Positions 8,521 to 17,480 of a DNA stretch of 61,296 bases are shown in pieces (position 1 is the first letter of the stretch; each line of letters starts with the position of its first letter). Under the pieces are notes generated by a model, which was not told the origin of the DNA, did not search any database, and saw nothing but the letters and a program-made list of their open reading frames with translations. Source of the stretch: an uncultured SAR86 cluster bacterium (GTDB taxonomy: Bacteria > Pseudomonadota > Gammaproteobacteria > Magnimaribacterales > D2472). The position numbers were made by a program, and so were the translations under genes. The stretch covers positions 1-61,296 of the forward strand of contig CABXXT010000008.1 of the NCBI GenBank assembly GCA_902516285.1. The letters run 5' to 3'.

Positions 8521-10287
8521 TTATTCTTCCTTGAATATGCTTTTTATTTTAAGTTCTTCAAGTTGTTTTTTTTCAACTTTACTTGGCGCATCTGTTAGCA
8601 AACATGTCGCACTTTGAGTTTTTGGAAATGCTATAACATCTCTAATATTAGTAGTGTCAGATACCAACATAACAATTCTATCTAGCCCAAAAGCAATTCC
8701 CCCATGCGGTGGACACCCCGATGAAAGAGCTCTTAAAAGAAAACCAAATTTATTCTCTGCATCTTCTTTAGTAATATTTAAAATATCAAAGATTGTCTGC
8801 TGCATACTCTTGTCATATATTCTTAGTGACCCTCCACCAATTTCGTAACCATTTAGTACAACATCATAAGCATGAGCAATTGCATCTTCTGGTTTTTCTA
8901 AAATATCTTTTTGCGAGCATTTTGGTAATGTGAAAGGATGATGAAGTGGAGTCAGGTTACCTTCATTATTTAATTCAAACATAGGAAAATTTATAATCCA
9001 ACAAGGCGCCCACTTGGTTATATATAAATTTAAATCTTCTCCTAGTTTTTTAATAAGGCTGCTCATTGATAAATTTACAACAGCTGACGAACCAGCTCCA
9101 AAAAATATTAAATCTCCAGTTTCTGCATCTAAATTTTTAATAATATTTTTAACAGTTTCATTATTTAAAAACTTTAAAATTGGAGATTGGATGCCATTTT
9201 CAAAATCATCAACATTATTTATTTTTATATATGCCAAACCCTTTGCACCCAGTTTATAAACAAATTTAGTGTAATCATCTATTTGTCCTCTAGAAAGTGA
9301 ATTTCCTTTTGGGACTTTTAGAGCAACTACTCTTGAATTTAATTTTCTTGCTGGCTCAGAGAAGACTTTAAATTCTTCTTCTTTTACAAGTTCTGAAATC
9401 TCTATCAGTTTTAAAGGTATTCTAAGATCTGGCTTATCACAACCATAATCATGCATTGCCTTATGCCAATCTATTACCTCAAATTTTTCTAGTTTTTCAT
9501 TGCAAAATTCTTTAATGATTTTTTTAATCATTTTTTCACTTAAATCAATAATCTCATCTTGATTTATAAATGATGCTTCAATATCAATCTGTGTAAATTC
9601 TGGTTGTCTATCAGCTCTTAAATCTTCGTCTCGAAAACATCTTGCAATCTGATAATATTTATCAAGCCCACCTATCATAAGTAATTGCTTAAAAAGTTGT
9701 GGAGATTGAGGCAAAGCATAAAAGCTTCCAGGTTGAACTCTGCTGGGTAGAATATAGTCTCTTGCACCTTCTGGTGTAGCTTTTGTTAAGATTGGTGTCT
9801 CTATCTCATGGAAGCCATTTTTGTCTAAATAATTTCTTACTAAAGAAGTAATTTTAGATCTTGTAATAATTCTTTCGTTCATTTCGGGCCTTCGGAGATC
9901 CAGAACTCTGTTTTTTAATCTCACATCTTCATTAACTTCTTGATATTCATCTATTGGAAATACAGGAGTATTTGCTTTGCTTAAGATATTTATATTTTTT
10001 ACTTCGATTTCAATTTCACCTGTATGCATGTTTTTGTTAACTGTTCCTTCAAGCCTACTTCGAACAATTCCACTGATCTGAACAACAAATTCATTTCTTA
10101 TGGTTTCAGCTAATTGAAAAGATTGTTGATTATCAGGATTGACAACTGCTTGGCATATACCTTTTATGTCTCTTACATCAAGAAATATTACTCCACCATG
10201 ATCCCTTCTTCTGTGGATCCAGCCACAAATAGTAACCTCTTCATTTAAATTTGATGATGTAATTTCACCACAATAATTAGATTTCAT
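8521..10287 (-). CDS. aspS: Aspartate-tRNA ligase
   Basis: AspRS charges tRNA-Asp. The 588-residue bacterial-type protein has an N-terminal OB-fold anticodon domain (about 1-105, with [20 protein letters not shown]). The class II core carries motif 2 around [21 protein letters not shown], a GAD insertion (about 285-410), and motif 3 [12 protein letters not shown] near the C-terminus. Length matches E. coli AspS (590). The GAD-containing bacterial type can be discriminating or not; whether it also charges tRNA-Asn cannot be read from this window. Confidence 0.97.
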   Translation of the reverse strand: MKSNYCGEITSSNLNEEVTICGWIHRRRDHGGVIFLDVRDIKGICQAVVNPDNQQSFQLAETIRNEFVVQISGIVRSRLEGTVNKNMHTGEIEIEVKNINILSKANTPVFPIDEYQEVNEDVRLKNRVLDLRRPEMNERIITRSKITSLVRNYLDKNGFHEIETPILTKATPEGARDYILPSRVQPGSFYALPQSPQLFKQLLMIGGLDKYYQIARCFRDEDLRADRQPEFTQIDIEASFINQDEIIDLSEKMIKKIIKEFCNEKLEKFEVIDWHKAMHDYGCDKPDLRIPLKLIEISELVKEEEFKVFSEPARKLNSRVVALKVPKGNSLSRGQIDDYTKFVYKLGAKGLAYIKINNVDDFENGIQSPILKFLNNETVKNIIKNLDAETGDLIFFGAGSSAVVNLSMSSLIKKLGEDLNLYITKWAPCWIINFPMFELNNEGNLTPLHHPFTLPKCSQKDILEKPEDAIAHAYDVVLNGYEIGGGSLRIYDKSMQQTIFDILNITKEDAENKFGFLLRALSSGCPPHGGIAFGLDRIVMLVSDTTNIRDVIAFPKTQSATCLLTDAPSKVEKKQLEELKIKSIFKEE

Positions 10288-10299
10288 TTTTTTCCCTAT

Positions 10300-10590
10300 C
10301 TATTTATTAATTTTATCTTGTTTAGAGGCTTTCTTGGAGTTTGTTTTAGAAGTTTCTTCTGATTTATGCTCTTTAGAGGGCTCGCTCGTCAAAATATTTC
10401 TCTTTTTACCTGTTTTAAAGTCGGTTTCATACCAACCTCCACCTTTTAATCTAAAAGATGGTGCAGAAACTAACTTTTTTAAGGATTTCTTATTACATTT
10501 TGGACAAATTTCACTTGGTTTATCATTTATTTTATGAATTAATTCTAATTGGTGTTCGCATATTGAACATTTGTAGTCATAAATCGGCAT
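10300..10590 (-). CDS. FmdB-family small zinc-ribbon protein
   Basis: A 96-residue protein begins MPIYDYKCSICEHQLELIHK and has paired Cys-x2-Cys knuckles (Cys8/Cys11 and Cys29/Cys32), followed by the conserved APSFRLKGGGWYETDFK stretch. This is the FmdB/putative regulatory zinc-ribbon family, often located just upstream of aspS as here (12-bp gap). The C-terminal 30 residues are a low-complexity Lys/Ser/Glu tail. Molecular function is not established. It is divergent from proS with only 31 bp between start codons. Confidence 0.85.
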   Translation of the reverse strand: MPIYDYKCSICEHQLELIHKINDKPSEICPKCNKKSLKKLVSAPSFRLKGGGWYETDFKTGKKRNILTSEPSKEHKSEETSKTNSKKASKQDKINK

Positions 10591-10621
10591 AAGTTCTCAA
10601 AAAAAGATAAAATTATAAACT

Positions 10622-11899
10622 ATGTTGTTTTCAAATCTACTAATACCAACACTTAAGGATGCTCCTCAAGAAGCCGAAATAATTAGTCATAAATTAATGC
10701 TTCGTGCTGGCATGATTAGAAAAGCTGCTTCAGGTATATATACTTGGTTGCCATTGGGACTAAAAGTCTTAAAAAAAATTGAAAATATTATTAGAGAAGA
10801 AATGGATGAATCTGGTGCTCAAGAGGTTTTCATGCCTATGGTTCAACCAAAAGAATTATGGGATGAAACTAAAAGATGGGACAAAATGGGTCCTGAATTA
10901 CTGAGAATTAAGGATAGGCATGAAAGAGACTTTTGTTTAGGTCCAACACATGAAGAAGTTATTACGGATATTATTAGAAATAATGTAAAAAGCTATAAAC
11001 AACTCCCTTTAAATATTTATCAAATACAAACTAAATTTAGGGATGAGGTGAGACCAAGATATGGAATCATGAGAGGAAGAGAATTTCTGATGAAAGACTC
11101 TTATAGTTTTAATATTGATGAGTCATCGCTTCAAGAAACATATATTTTAATGCGAGAAACATATAAGAAAATTTTTAACAGAATTGGACTTGATTTTAAG
11201 ATTTCAAAAGCAGACTCAGGTGCAATTGGTGGAGATAGCTCAGAAGAGTTCCATGTATTGGCTGAGAATGGAGAAGATACAATTGCTATAAGTGATGGTT
11301 CTGAATTTGCAATTAATACAGAGCTTTTGCTTTCCGAGGGACAAGATATAGACTCACTAGAAGGAAAACCATCACCAGATGGTAAAGGTGTAATTCAGAT
11401 AAAAAAAGGTATTGAAGTTGGTCATATATTCAAGCTGGGCAAATTATATGCTGAGTCAATGAAAGCAAACGTTTTGAATGCTGATGGCAAAGCCTCAACA
11501 TTACAAATGGGCTGTTATGGTATCGGTGTCTCAAGATTAGTTGCTGCCGCTATAGAGCAAAACTATGATGAAAAAGGAATAATTTGGCCACATAATATAT
11601 CTCCTTTTGATATAAATATTATTTCTATTGGTCATAACAAAGAACAGGAAATAACTGAAGCAGCAATTAATTTGTATGATCAGCTCACAAAAATGAATTA
11701 CTCAGTTCTTCTTGATGACAGAAATGTTGGTTATGGTTCAAAAATCAAGGATTCTGAACTTATAGGTATTCCTTTAAATATAATTATTGGAAAAAATTAT
11801 ATTGAAAATAAAGAGATAGAGCTAATCGCAAGAAATGGGGATAAATCAATGAATCCAGTTGATGATATTAAAACCATCTTAAACTTTTTTAAAAATTAA
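10622..11899 (+). CDS. proS: Proline-tRNA ligase lacking the INS editing domain
   Basis: ProRS charges tRNA-Pro. The 425-residue protein carries class II motif 2 in FRDEVRPRYGIMRGREFLMKD and motif 3 in CYGIGVSRLVAAAIEQ, plus the C-terminal anticodon-binding domain (about 332-425). The usual gammaproteobacterial enzyme is about 570 residues, with a roughly 180-residue INS domain between motifs 2 and 3 that hydrolyses Ala-tRNA-Pro. Here that region shrinks to about 35 residues (about 222-258). The compact form is common in Alphaproteobacteria. The frame is intact, so this is a domain loss or a transferred gene, not a truncation. It converges on the alpha-E gene (4-bp overlap). Confidence 0.95.
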   Translation: MLFSNLLIPTLKDAPQEAEIISHKLMLRAGMIRKAASGIYTWLPLGLKVLKKIENIIREEMDESGAQEVFMPMVQPKELWDETKRWDKMGPELLRIKDRHERDFCLGPTHEEVITDIIRNNVKSYKQLPLNIYQIQTKFRDEVRPRYGIMRGREFLMKDSYSFNIDESSLQETYILMRETYKKIFNRIGLDFKISKADSGAIGGDSSEEFHVLAENGEDTIAISDGSEFAINTELLLSEGQDIDSLEGKPSPDGKGVIQIKKGIEVGHIFKLGKLYAESMKANVLNADGKASTLQMGCYGIGVSRLVAAAIEQNYDEKGIIWPHNISPFDINIISIGHNKEQEITEAAINLYDQLTKMNYSVLLDDRNVGYGSKIKDSELIGIPLNIIIGKNYIENKEIELIARNGDKSMNPVDDIKTILNFFKN

Positions 11900-12786
11900 T
11901 ACGAAAAGAACCTCTCATTAATTTCTTTATCTAACTTGATTAAACCAAACTGAAAATTATCTAAATGTTTTAATATTTTTTTGTCATATTTATATACATT
12001 ATTTTTCTCAAGGTTTTTTAATAAAGATTTTGTGATTTTTTTAATATTTGTAGACTTCGGTAAAAATTTCTGAACTTCAATAAGCTTATCAACACAATAT
12101 TTTAAAGATCTTGGAAACAACTTTTCCATTATCATAAAACCAAGCACTACTTCTTGATTTAGATTCTCTTTATTTATAGTTTTAAAAGATTCATATCCGT
12201 TGATAGACCTAAGAACACTACTCCATTGTAAATTTTGATAATATTTATTCACATACGTTTCTTTTCTAAGAATTTGATCTTCAATAATTCTGGAAAGCAT
12301 GTCCGCCCTTTCAATAAATCTTCCCAACTTTATAAAATTAAAGACATCATTTCTTTGCATTCCATCAGAAATAATTGCAAAAAATCTCTGTGAATTTCTA
12401 ATTATTTGATACAAATCTTCACTATTTCTCTTTACTGCACCATTATTAAAATCAGAGTAGAGATTGTTGAATTGTTCCCAAGCTGATTTAGGAAGCATTG
12501 TTAAAAGATATCTTGAATTCATTTTTGCCATTTCAATTGAATATTTAATTGAAGATGGATTTTTTTCGTCTTCTATAAGATAGAAAAAAACATTTTCCTT
12601 TGAGTTACTTTTTTTGAAGTCATCAAAATGACCTGTAATCTTAATTAGATGTTTTAAATCGTTTGATTCATCATGGGGTATATCAAGAAGGAGGTCAGAA
12701 TTTACATTTATCAGTCTTGAGGTATTTTCAATACGTTCAATATATCTAGAAAGCCAATATGTTTTTTCTGCGATGCTTGATAACAT
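11896..12786 (-). CDS. Alpha-E domain protein (COG2307) of the ATP-grasp/Anbu module
   Basis: A 296-residue all-helical protein starts MLSSIAEKTYWLSRYIERIENTSR, the signature opening of alpha-E (DUF403) proteins. It also has the FIKLGRFIERADMLSRIIED repeat of that motif near the middle. These proteins accompany circularly permuted ATP-grasp ligases and are proposed, from comparative genomics, to take part in peptide synthesis or modification; no reaction has been established that I can cite. The gene follows the ATP-grasp gene by 1 bp on the same strand and so falls under the same leader. Family certain, function open. Confidence 0.88.
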   Translation of the reverse strand: MLSSIAEKTYWLSRYIERIENTSRLINVNSDLLLDIPHDESNDLKHLIKITGHFDDFKKSNSKENVFFYLIEDEKNPSSIKYSIEMAKMNSRYLLTMLPKSAWEQFNNLYSDFNNGAVKRNSEDLYQIIRNSQRFFAIISDGMQRNDVFNFIKLGRFIERADMLSRIIEDQILRKETYVNKYYQNLQWSSVLRSINGYESFKTINKENLNQEVVLGFMIMEKLFPRSLKYCVDKLIEVQKFLPKSTNIKKITKSLLKNLEKNNVYKYDKKILKHLDNFQFGLIKLDKEINERFFSY

Positions 12787-12787
12787 T

Positions 12788-14218
12788 TTAATTAACTATC
12801 CATGTATCTTTACTTCCACCACCTTGAGATGAATTTACTATAGTTGATCCTTTTTTAAGAGCAACTCGTGTTAGTCCTCCATTAGTCACAAAAGTTTTAT
12901 TGCCTGATAAAATAAAAGGACGCAGATCAATATGCCTTGGTTGAATACTTGTTTTTATAAGAGTTGGTGTTGTAGAGAGTTTTATAAGAGGTTGTGCAAC
13001 AAAGTTCCTTGGGTTGGATTGTATTTTTAATTTGTATTGACTTAATTCTTTTTTTGTAGCACTAGGCCCTATTAAAATTCCATATCCACCTGATTCATTT
13101 ACAGGCTTTAAAACTAATTTACTGATATTTTCTAAAACATATTGCTTATCTTTTTCAAAGGCACATAAATATGTTTTTACCTGTTTGAGTTTTGATTTCT
13201 CTCCAAGGAAAAATTCAATCATTTTTGGAACAAAGGCATATACAGCTTTATCATCTGCTACTCCAGAGCCAGGAGCATTAACTATAGCAATCTTTTTTTC
13301 TTTCCAAGATTTAATTATACCCGGAACTCCTAAAACAGAATCCTTTTCCCATACCTCAGGATCTAAAAAGTTGTCGTTAACTCTTCTGTAAATCACATCT
13401 ACTTTTTTTTGACCATTTATGGTTTTTAAACATACATAATTATCTTTTGATAAAAATAAATCAGATGATTCAACAAGATCAACCCCCATTTGTTGAGCTA
13501 AATAAGCATGTTCAAAGTAAGCTGAATTAAAAACCCCAGGGCTAAGGATTACTATAGTCTTATTTTTTTCCTTGCTATAACTTGCATTTGATAAACATGT
13601 ATAAAGTTGAGAAGTATAGTCATCTACTGGTGAAACTTGATATTTGTTAAAAAGATCTGTTACCACCTTTTTCATTACATTTCTATTTTCAAGCATATAA
13701 GCAACACCAGATGGTACTCTTAAATTATCTTCTAATACAAAAAAATTGCCTCGGTGATCCCTAATTAAGTCAGTACCAGAAATATTTGCCCATATTTTAT
13801 TTTTTGGAATTATTCCAGAACATTCTTTTAAATAATTTGGTGATTCTAAGATTAATGATTTTAAAACAGGGTTTTTATTAAGGAACTCTTGCTTATGATA
13901 GACATCATGAATAAATAAATTTACTGCTTTTATTCTTTGTATTAGGCCCTCTTTAACTTCTATCCATTCTTTTTCCTTTATTATTCTGGGCATTAAATCA
14001 AGCGGCCAGTCTCTATCAATAAGCTTATTATTATCATAAACTCTGAAAGTAACTCCCATAGACCTAATAATTGAATCGCGAGTTTTTATTAAAAATCTTT
14101 TTTTCGTTGGTGTTAGTTTTGAAAAGTAATTAAAAGCATTGCCAAAACCTCGCCGAGGTAATTGCTTATTGTTTAAATATTCGTCAAATAATTTATTTTC
14201 TTTAGTTTTATTATTCAT
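12788..14218 (-). CDS. Circularly permuted ATP-grasp type 2 ligase-like protein (COG2308)
   Basis: A 476-residue protein of the circularly permuted ATP-grasp family (DUF404/DUF407). Typical elements are SMGVTFRVYDN, the segment HDVYHKQEFL, GTDLIRDHRGNFFVLEDNLRVPSG (metal/nucleotide-binding acidic residues), LKPVNESGGYGILIGP and DLRPFILSG near the end. Such proteins are predicted to form amide bonds by ATP-dependent carboxylate activation, acting with alpha-E proteins, a transglutaminase-like protein and Anbu. Here the transglutaminase is absent. The ATG at 14218 lies about 45 nt downstream of a predicted glutamine riboswitch on the same strand. Substrate unknown. Confidence 0.9.
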   Translation of the reverse strand: MNNKTKENKLFDEYLNNKQLPRRGFGNAFNYFSKLTPTKKRFLIKTRDSIIRSMGVTFRVYDNNKLIDRDWPLDLMPRIIKEKEWIEVKEGLIQRIKAVNLFIHDVYHKQEFLNKNPVLKSLILESPNYLKECSGIIPKNKIWANISGTDLIRDHRGNFFVLEDNLRVPSGVAYMLENRNVMKKVVTDLFNKYQVSPVDDYTSQLYTCLSNASYSKEKNKTIVILSPGVFNSAYFEHAYLAQQMGVDLVESSDLFLSKDNYVCLKTINGQKKVDVIYRRVNDNFLDPEVWEKDSVLGVPGIIKSWKEKKIAIVNAPGSGVADDKAVYAFVPKMIEFFLGEKSKLKQVKTYLCAFEKDKQYVLENISKLVLKPVNESGGYGILIGPSATKKELSQYKLKIQSNPRNFVAQPLIKLSTTPTLIKTSIQPRHIDLRPFILSGNKTFVTNGGLTRVALKKGSTIVNSSQGGGSKDTWIVN

Positions 14219-14262
14219 TTTAAATTTATTTACTTAATAGAAAATGAATAAGATAAGATAAA

Positions 14263-14320
14263 GAATCGCGTTCCTTCGGCTCTCACCTACTTCCGTCTTC
14301 TATTAAAAGATGAACGATTT
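14263..14320 (-). promoter_or_regulatory. Glutamine riboswitch (glnA RNA type) upstream of the ATP-grasp/alpha-E operon
   Basis: On the minus strand this GC-richer island in an AT-rich gap contains the two strongly conserved blocks of glnA-type RNAs: GACGGAAGTAGG (14297-14286) and CCGAAGGAACGCG (14279-14267), preceded by ATCGTTCA (14317-14310 region). P1 can form from AATCG (14319-14315) and CGATT (14268-14264). A P2 hairpin forms within TCTTTTAATAGAAGA, and a short P3 sits around AGG/CCG. Spacing and order match the glutamine-binding aptamer known from cyanobacteria and marine metagenomes. The leader continues 44 nt to the ATG at 14218 with no obvious terminator, so translational control is the likelier mode. 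The sequence match is direct; ligand identity is inferred from the family. Confidence 0.85.
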
Positions 14321-14418
14321 TTATACTTTACCAAAGACAGTTAGGAAACATAATGATTATTATGTATTTTTTTGTTATATAAATATAGAATAGTTATTTC
14401 ATTAAAGTAAGTAAAAAT

Positions 14419-15141
14419 ATGACATATTGTGTGGGAATGAAAATGGATGATGGTATTGTAATGGTATCAGATTCAAGAACTAATGCAGGATTAGATAATG
14501 TTTCTACCTATAAAAAAATGTTCTCATATTCAGTTGGTGATAGATGTATAGTTATTGTTACCTCAGGAAACTTATCAACGTCTCAACATGTATATAAAAC
14601 TTTACAAAATGACCTGAATTCAAACAATCCTACAAATAGTTTAAATATATGTAAAAATTTTGATGATGTCGCTGATTATGTTGGAAAAATATCATGGAAT
14701 CATTCGAAAACTGATGGCATATCATTTAATACTCATTTGGGTTCTAATTTTATAATCGGTGGTCAAATTCAAGGACAAGATCCTGATTTGATGATGGTAT
14801 ATCCTGTTGGCAATTATATTAGAGCATCAGAAATAAAGCCTTTTTTTCAACTGGGTGAAACTAAATACGGCAAGCCCATTCTAGATAGATTGATTAGAAA
14901 AGATACTTCCTTAGGTGATGCAGCAAGATGTGCTCTTGTTTCATTTGATTCTACTATGAAAAGTGATTTAACTGTGGGTCCACCAATAGATTTAATTGTC
15001 TACAAAAAAGACACCATTCAAATTTCTCAAGAAGAGCATCTTCAGTTCAAGACACCTTTTTTTTCAGATCTTTCCAGTAAATGGTCTGAGGGATTAAGAA
15101 ATTTATTCAAAGAATTGCCTAAGTTTGATTGGGAAAAATAA
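14419..15141 (+). CDS. Anbu, proteasome-related Ntn-hydrolase peptidase
   Basis: A 240-residue protein of the Anbu (ancestral beta subunit) family, an Ntn hydrolase related to HslV and proteasome beta subunits that forms open-ring assemblies. After Met removal the N-terminal nucleophile would be Thr2 (MTYCVG). Other proteasome-fold residues are Asp18 and Arg20 in VSDSRTNAG and Lys32/Lys33 in YKKM. The GPPIDL motif near residue 194 is also family-typical. It is divergent from the ATP-grasp operon across a 200-bp gap, so the riboswitch on the other strand does not precede it. Peptidase activity and substrates are inferred. Confidence 0.88.
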   Translation: MTYCVGMKMDDGIVMVSDSRTNAGLDNVSTYKKMFSYSVGDRCIVIVTSGNLSTSQHVYKTLQNDLNSNNPTNSLNICKNFDDVADYVGKISWNHSKTDGISFNTHLGSNFIIGGQIQGQDPDLMMVYPVGNYIRASEIKPFFQLGETKYGKPILDRLIRKDTSLGDAARCALVSFDSTMKSDLTVGPPIDLIVYKKDTIQISQEEHLQFKTPFFSDLSSKWSEGLRNLFKELPKFDWEK

Positions 15142-15143
15142 TA

Positions 15144-16322
15144 TTAAACTCTTTTTATAATCGTTGCATTAGCTGTGCCTCCGCCCTCGCATATTGCTTG
15201 AAGTGCATACTTACCATTTCTTCTTTCAAGTTCATGCAACATTGTGGTCATCAACTTTGCTCCAGTAGCTCCCAAAGGATGTCCTAAAGCCATAGCACCG
15301 CCATTTACATTTAATTTTGCTCTATCAGCTTTTAATTCAGTCGCCCAGGCAAGTGGAACTGGAGCAAAAGCCTCATTAACTTCATAAATATCCATATCAT
15401 CTATGCTTAAGCCAGCTGAATCTAGTGCTTTAAATGATGCAGGTATTGGTCCTGTAAGCATGTAAACTGGATCATCTCCAACTACAGAAATTGATACTAT
15501 TTCAGCCCTAGGTGTAGCACTAATTTTTTTAAGGCCTTCTTCATTGCAAATTAAAACAGCTGCAGCTCCATCTGTAATTTGACTGGCATTACCAGCTGTT
15601 ATTACTCCACCGTCTGAAACCGGTTTAAGTCCAGCCAATTTATCTAAACTTGCATCAAATCTTATACCTTCATCAATCATAACCAAGTCTTCAATACCTT
15701 TATCATTTTTTGCTTTAATGGGTAGTATTTCTTTATCAAAAAAATTTGATTCGGTAGCAATTACAGCCTTTTGATGACTTTCCAAAGCGAATTGATCTAA
15801 ATCTTCTCTTGATAAATTCCACTTTTTTGCAACAAGTTCAGCACCTGTAAATTGTGAAAAGAATACTCCAGGATATCTTTCTTTCATTCCATTTGAATCA
15901 AAGGGAAAACCATGACCAGCATCCATACCATCGATTACCGATGCTCCAATAGGTACTATAGACATTACTTCAACACCACCACCTATAACTATATCTTGGG
16001 TTCCAGACATTACAGCCTGTATAGCAAAGTGTATTGCTTGTTGAGACGAGCCACATTGCCTATCAACAGAAGTCCCAGGAACTGATTCTGGATAAGATGA
16101 AGATAAAACGGCGTTTCTCGCCACATTACCAGATTGAGCACCGACTTGATCAACACATCCAAATATGACGTCATCTACAAGAGCTGGATCCATGTCAAGA
16201 CGATTTACTATTTCATCAAGAACTTTTGCACCCAAGTCTGAGGGATGCCATTTGCTAAGCAAGCCATCCTTTTTACCACCGGCAGTTCTCACTGCCTCCA
16301 CAATATATGCTTTTTCTGCCAT
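15144..16322 (-). CDS. Acetyl-CoA C-acyltransferase (thiolase)
   Basis: Thiolases cleave or condense acyl-CoA. The 392-residue protein has the full catalytic set: Cys90 in DRQCGSS, His348 in GHPLGATG and Cys378 in CEGGGTANA. It is closest to acetyl-CoA acetyltransferase (AtoB/PhaA-like) or the degradative FadA type; which one cannot be decided from the sequence alone. No beta-oxidation partner lies next to it. Its ATG follows directly the hairpin that ends recA, and the AGGA ribosome-binding site is part of that hairpin. It converges on the Anbu gene with a 2-bp gap. Confidence 0.9.
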   Translation of the reverse strand: MAEKAYIVEAVRTAGGKKDGLLSKWHPSDLGAKVLDEIVNRLDMDPALVDDVIFGCVDQVGAQSGNVARNAVLSSSYPESVPGTSVDRQCGSSQQAIHFAIQAVMSGTQDIVIGGGVEVMSIVPIGASVIDGMDAGHGFPFDSNGMKERYPGVFFSQFTGAELVAKKWNLSREDLDQFALESHQKAVIATESNFFDKEILPIKAKNDKGIEDLVMIDEGIRFDASLDKLAGLKPVSDGGVITAGNASQITDGAAAVLICNEEGLKKISATPRAEIVSISVVGDDPVYMLTGPIPASFKALDSAGLSIDDMDIYEVNEAFAPVPLAWATELKADRAKLNVNGGAMALGHPLGATGAKLMTTMLHELERRNGKYALQAICEGGGTANATIIKRV

Positions 16323-16358
16323 AAAAAAATTCCTATTAAAATAATATTAATAGGAATT
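16323..16358 (-). terminator. Rho-independent-type hairpin between recA and the thiolase gene, overlapping the thiolase RBS
   Basis: Perfect 11-bp inverted repeat AATTCCTATTA (16358-16348 on the minus strand) and TAATAGGAATT (16338-16328), with a 9-nt loop. On the minus strand it is followed by a run of seven T residues counting the end of the stem. The stem is AT-rich, so its strength is modest. The T-run ends at the thiolase start codon (16322), and the AGGA in the 3' arm is the only Shine-Dalgarno candidate for that gene. Confidence 0.7.
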
Positions 16359-16373
16359 ATATCAAAAAACTAA

Positions 16374-17381
16374 TTACTTAGTTTTAGGGGAAATGTAAGA
16401 TGAACGAATTTCTTTAACTAACTTATCTCTAACTTTACTATTCTCTTTAAGAAATAAGCTTGCTTTAACCTTGCCTTGTCCAATGCTTTCACCATCTAGC
16501 TTATAAAATGCACCAGACTTATCAACTAATCCTATTTTATTTCCATAATCAAGAATCTCACCTTCTTGATTAATTCCTTGACCATAAATTATTTGAAATT
16601 CTGCTTGTTTAAAGGGCGGCGAAACTTTATTTTTGACAACTTTTACTCGCGTTTCATTTCCCATTACCTCATCGCCTTCTTTTACAGCACCAATTCTTCT
16701 TATATCGAGTCTAACTGATGAATAGAATTTAAGAGCATTACCACCTGTTGTTGTTTCTGGACTTCCAAACATAACTCCTATTTTCATTCTTATTTGATTT
16801 ATAAAAACAACAGTTGCGCCTGATCGTTGAATATTTCCAGTTATTTTTCTTAGTGCTTGTGACATAAGTCTAGCTTGGAGACCAACATGATGATCACCCA
16901 TTTCGCCCTCTATTTCAGCTCTCGGTACAAGAGCAGCCACAGAATCAATTATTACCAAATCTACACTTTTAGACTTTACGAGCATATCAGCAACTTCTAA
17001 AGCTTGCTCACCAGTATCGGGTTGAGATAAAAGTAACTCATCTACGTTCACACCAAGCTTTTCAGCGTACTGAGGATCTAAAGCATGCTCAGCATCTATA
17101 AAAGCGCATGTACCTCCTTCCTTTTGACATTGAGCAATTATTTGAAGTGTTAATGTTGTTTTACCAGAAGATTCAGGTCCATATATCTCTGTAACTCTAC
17201 CTTTTGGAATACCACCAATTCCTAAGGCAATATCGAGACCTAAGGATCCTGTTGAAATTGAGGGAATATCTAAATTTTCTCGATCACCCATCCTCATAAC
17301 AGTTCCCTTTCCGAAATGGCTATCTATATCCGCAAGAGTATCCTTAAGTGATTTCGAGGTGGTGTCTTTTGATTTAGGCAT
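16374..17381 (-). CDS. recA: Recombinase RecA
   Basis: RecA forms filaments on single-stranded DNA, carries out strand exchange and triggers LexA self-cleavage. The 335-residue protein has Walker [10 protein letters not shown] (68-76), the [21 protein letters not shown] Walker B/L1 region and [26 protein letters not shown] (L2). There is no intein. The ATG at 17381 has a strong AAGGAG ribosome-binding site, uncommon in this window. A LexA box lies 18 bp upstream. No recX follows, unlike many gammaproteobacteria. Confidence 0.98.
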   Translation of the reverse strand: MPKSKDTTSKSLKDTLADIDSHFGKGTVMRMGDRENLDIPSISTGSLGLDIALGIGGIPKGRVTEIYGPESSGKTTLTLQIIAQCQKEGGTCAFIDAEHALDPQYAEKLGVNVDELLLSQPDTGEQALEVADMLVKSKSVDLVIIDSVAALVPRAEIEGEMGDHHVGLQARLMSQALRKITGNIQRSGATVVFINQIRMKIGVMFGSPETTTGGNALKFYSSVRLDIRRIGAVKEGDEVMGNETRVKVVKNKVSPPFKQAEFQIIYGQGINQEGEILDYGNKIGLVDKSGAFYKLDGESIGQGKVKASLFLKENSKVRDKLVKEIRSSYISPKTK

Positions 17382-17399
17382 AATAAACTCCTTAATTTA

Positions 17400-17415
17400 C
17401 TGTATATTTATACAG
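17400..17415 (-). promoter_or_regulatory. LexA (SOS) operator upstream of recA
   Basis: CTGT-ATATTTAT-ACAG matches the enterobacterial LexA consensus CTGT-N8-ACAG exactly, and the flanking TA on both sides extends the match to 19 of 20 positions of TACTGTATATATATACAGTA. It overlaps the likely -10 region of recA and lies between recA and the divergent ferredoxin gene. The lexA gene itself is not in this window. Confidence 0.92.
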
Positions 17416-17480
17416 TATATAGTAATTTTTCATTTTTTTAAATAGTTTTGTGTAAATTTAAACATCAGTAGGTTAAAATC

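Noticed and set aside
14263-14320. Glycine riboswitch or guanidine-type (mini-ykkC) element
   Set aside because: The CCGAAGG block recalls glycine aptamers, but the GACGGAAGTAGG block, the CGTTCA 5' segment and the GGAACGCG ending match the glnA family and not the glycine or guanidine consensus.
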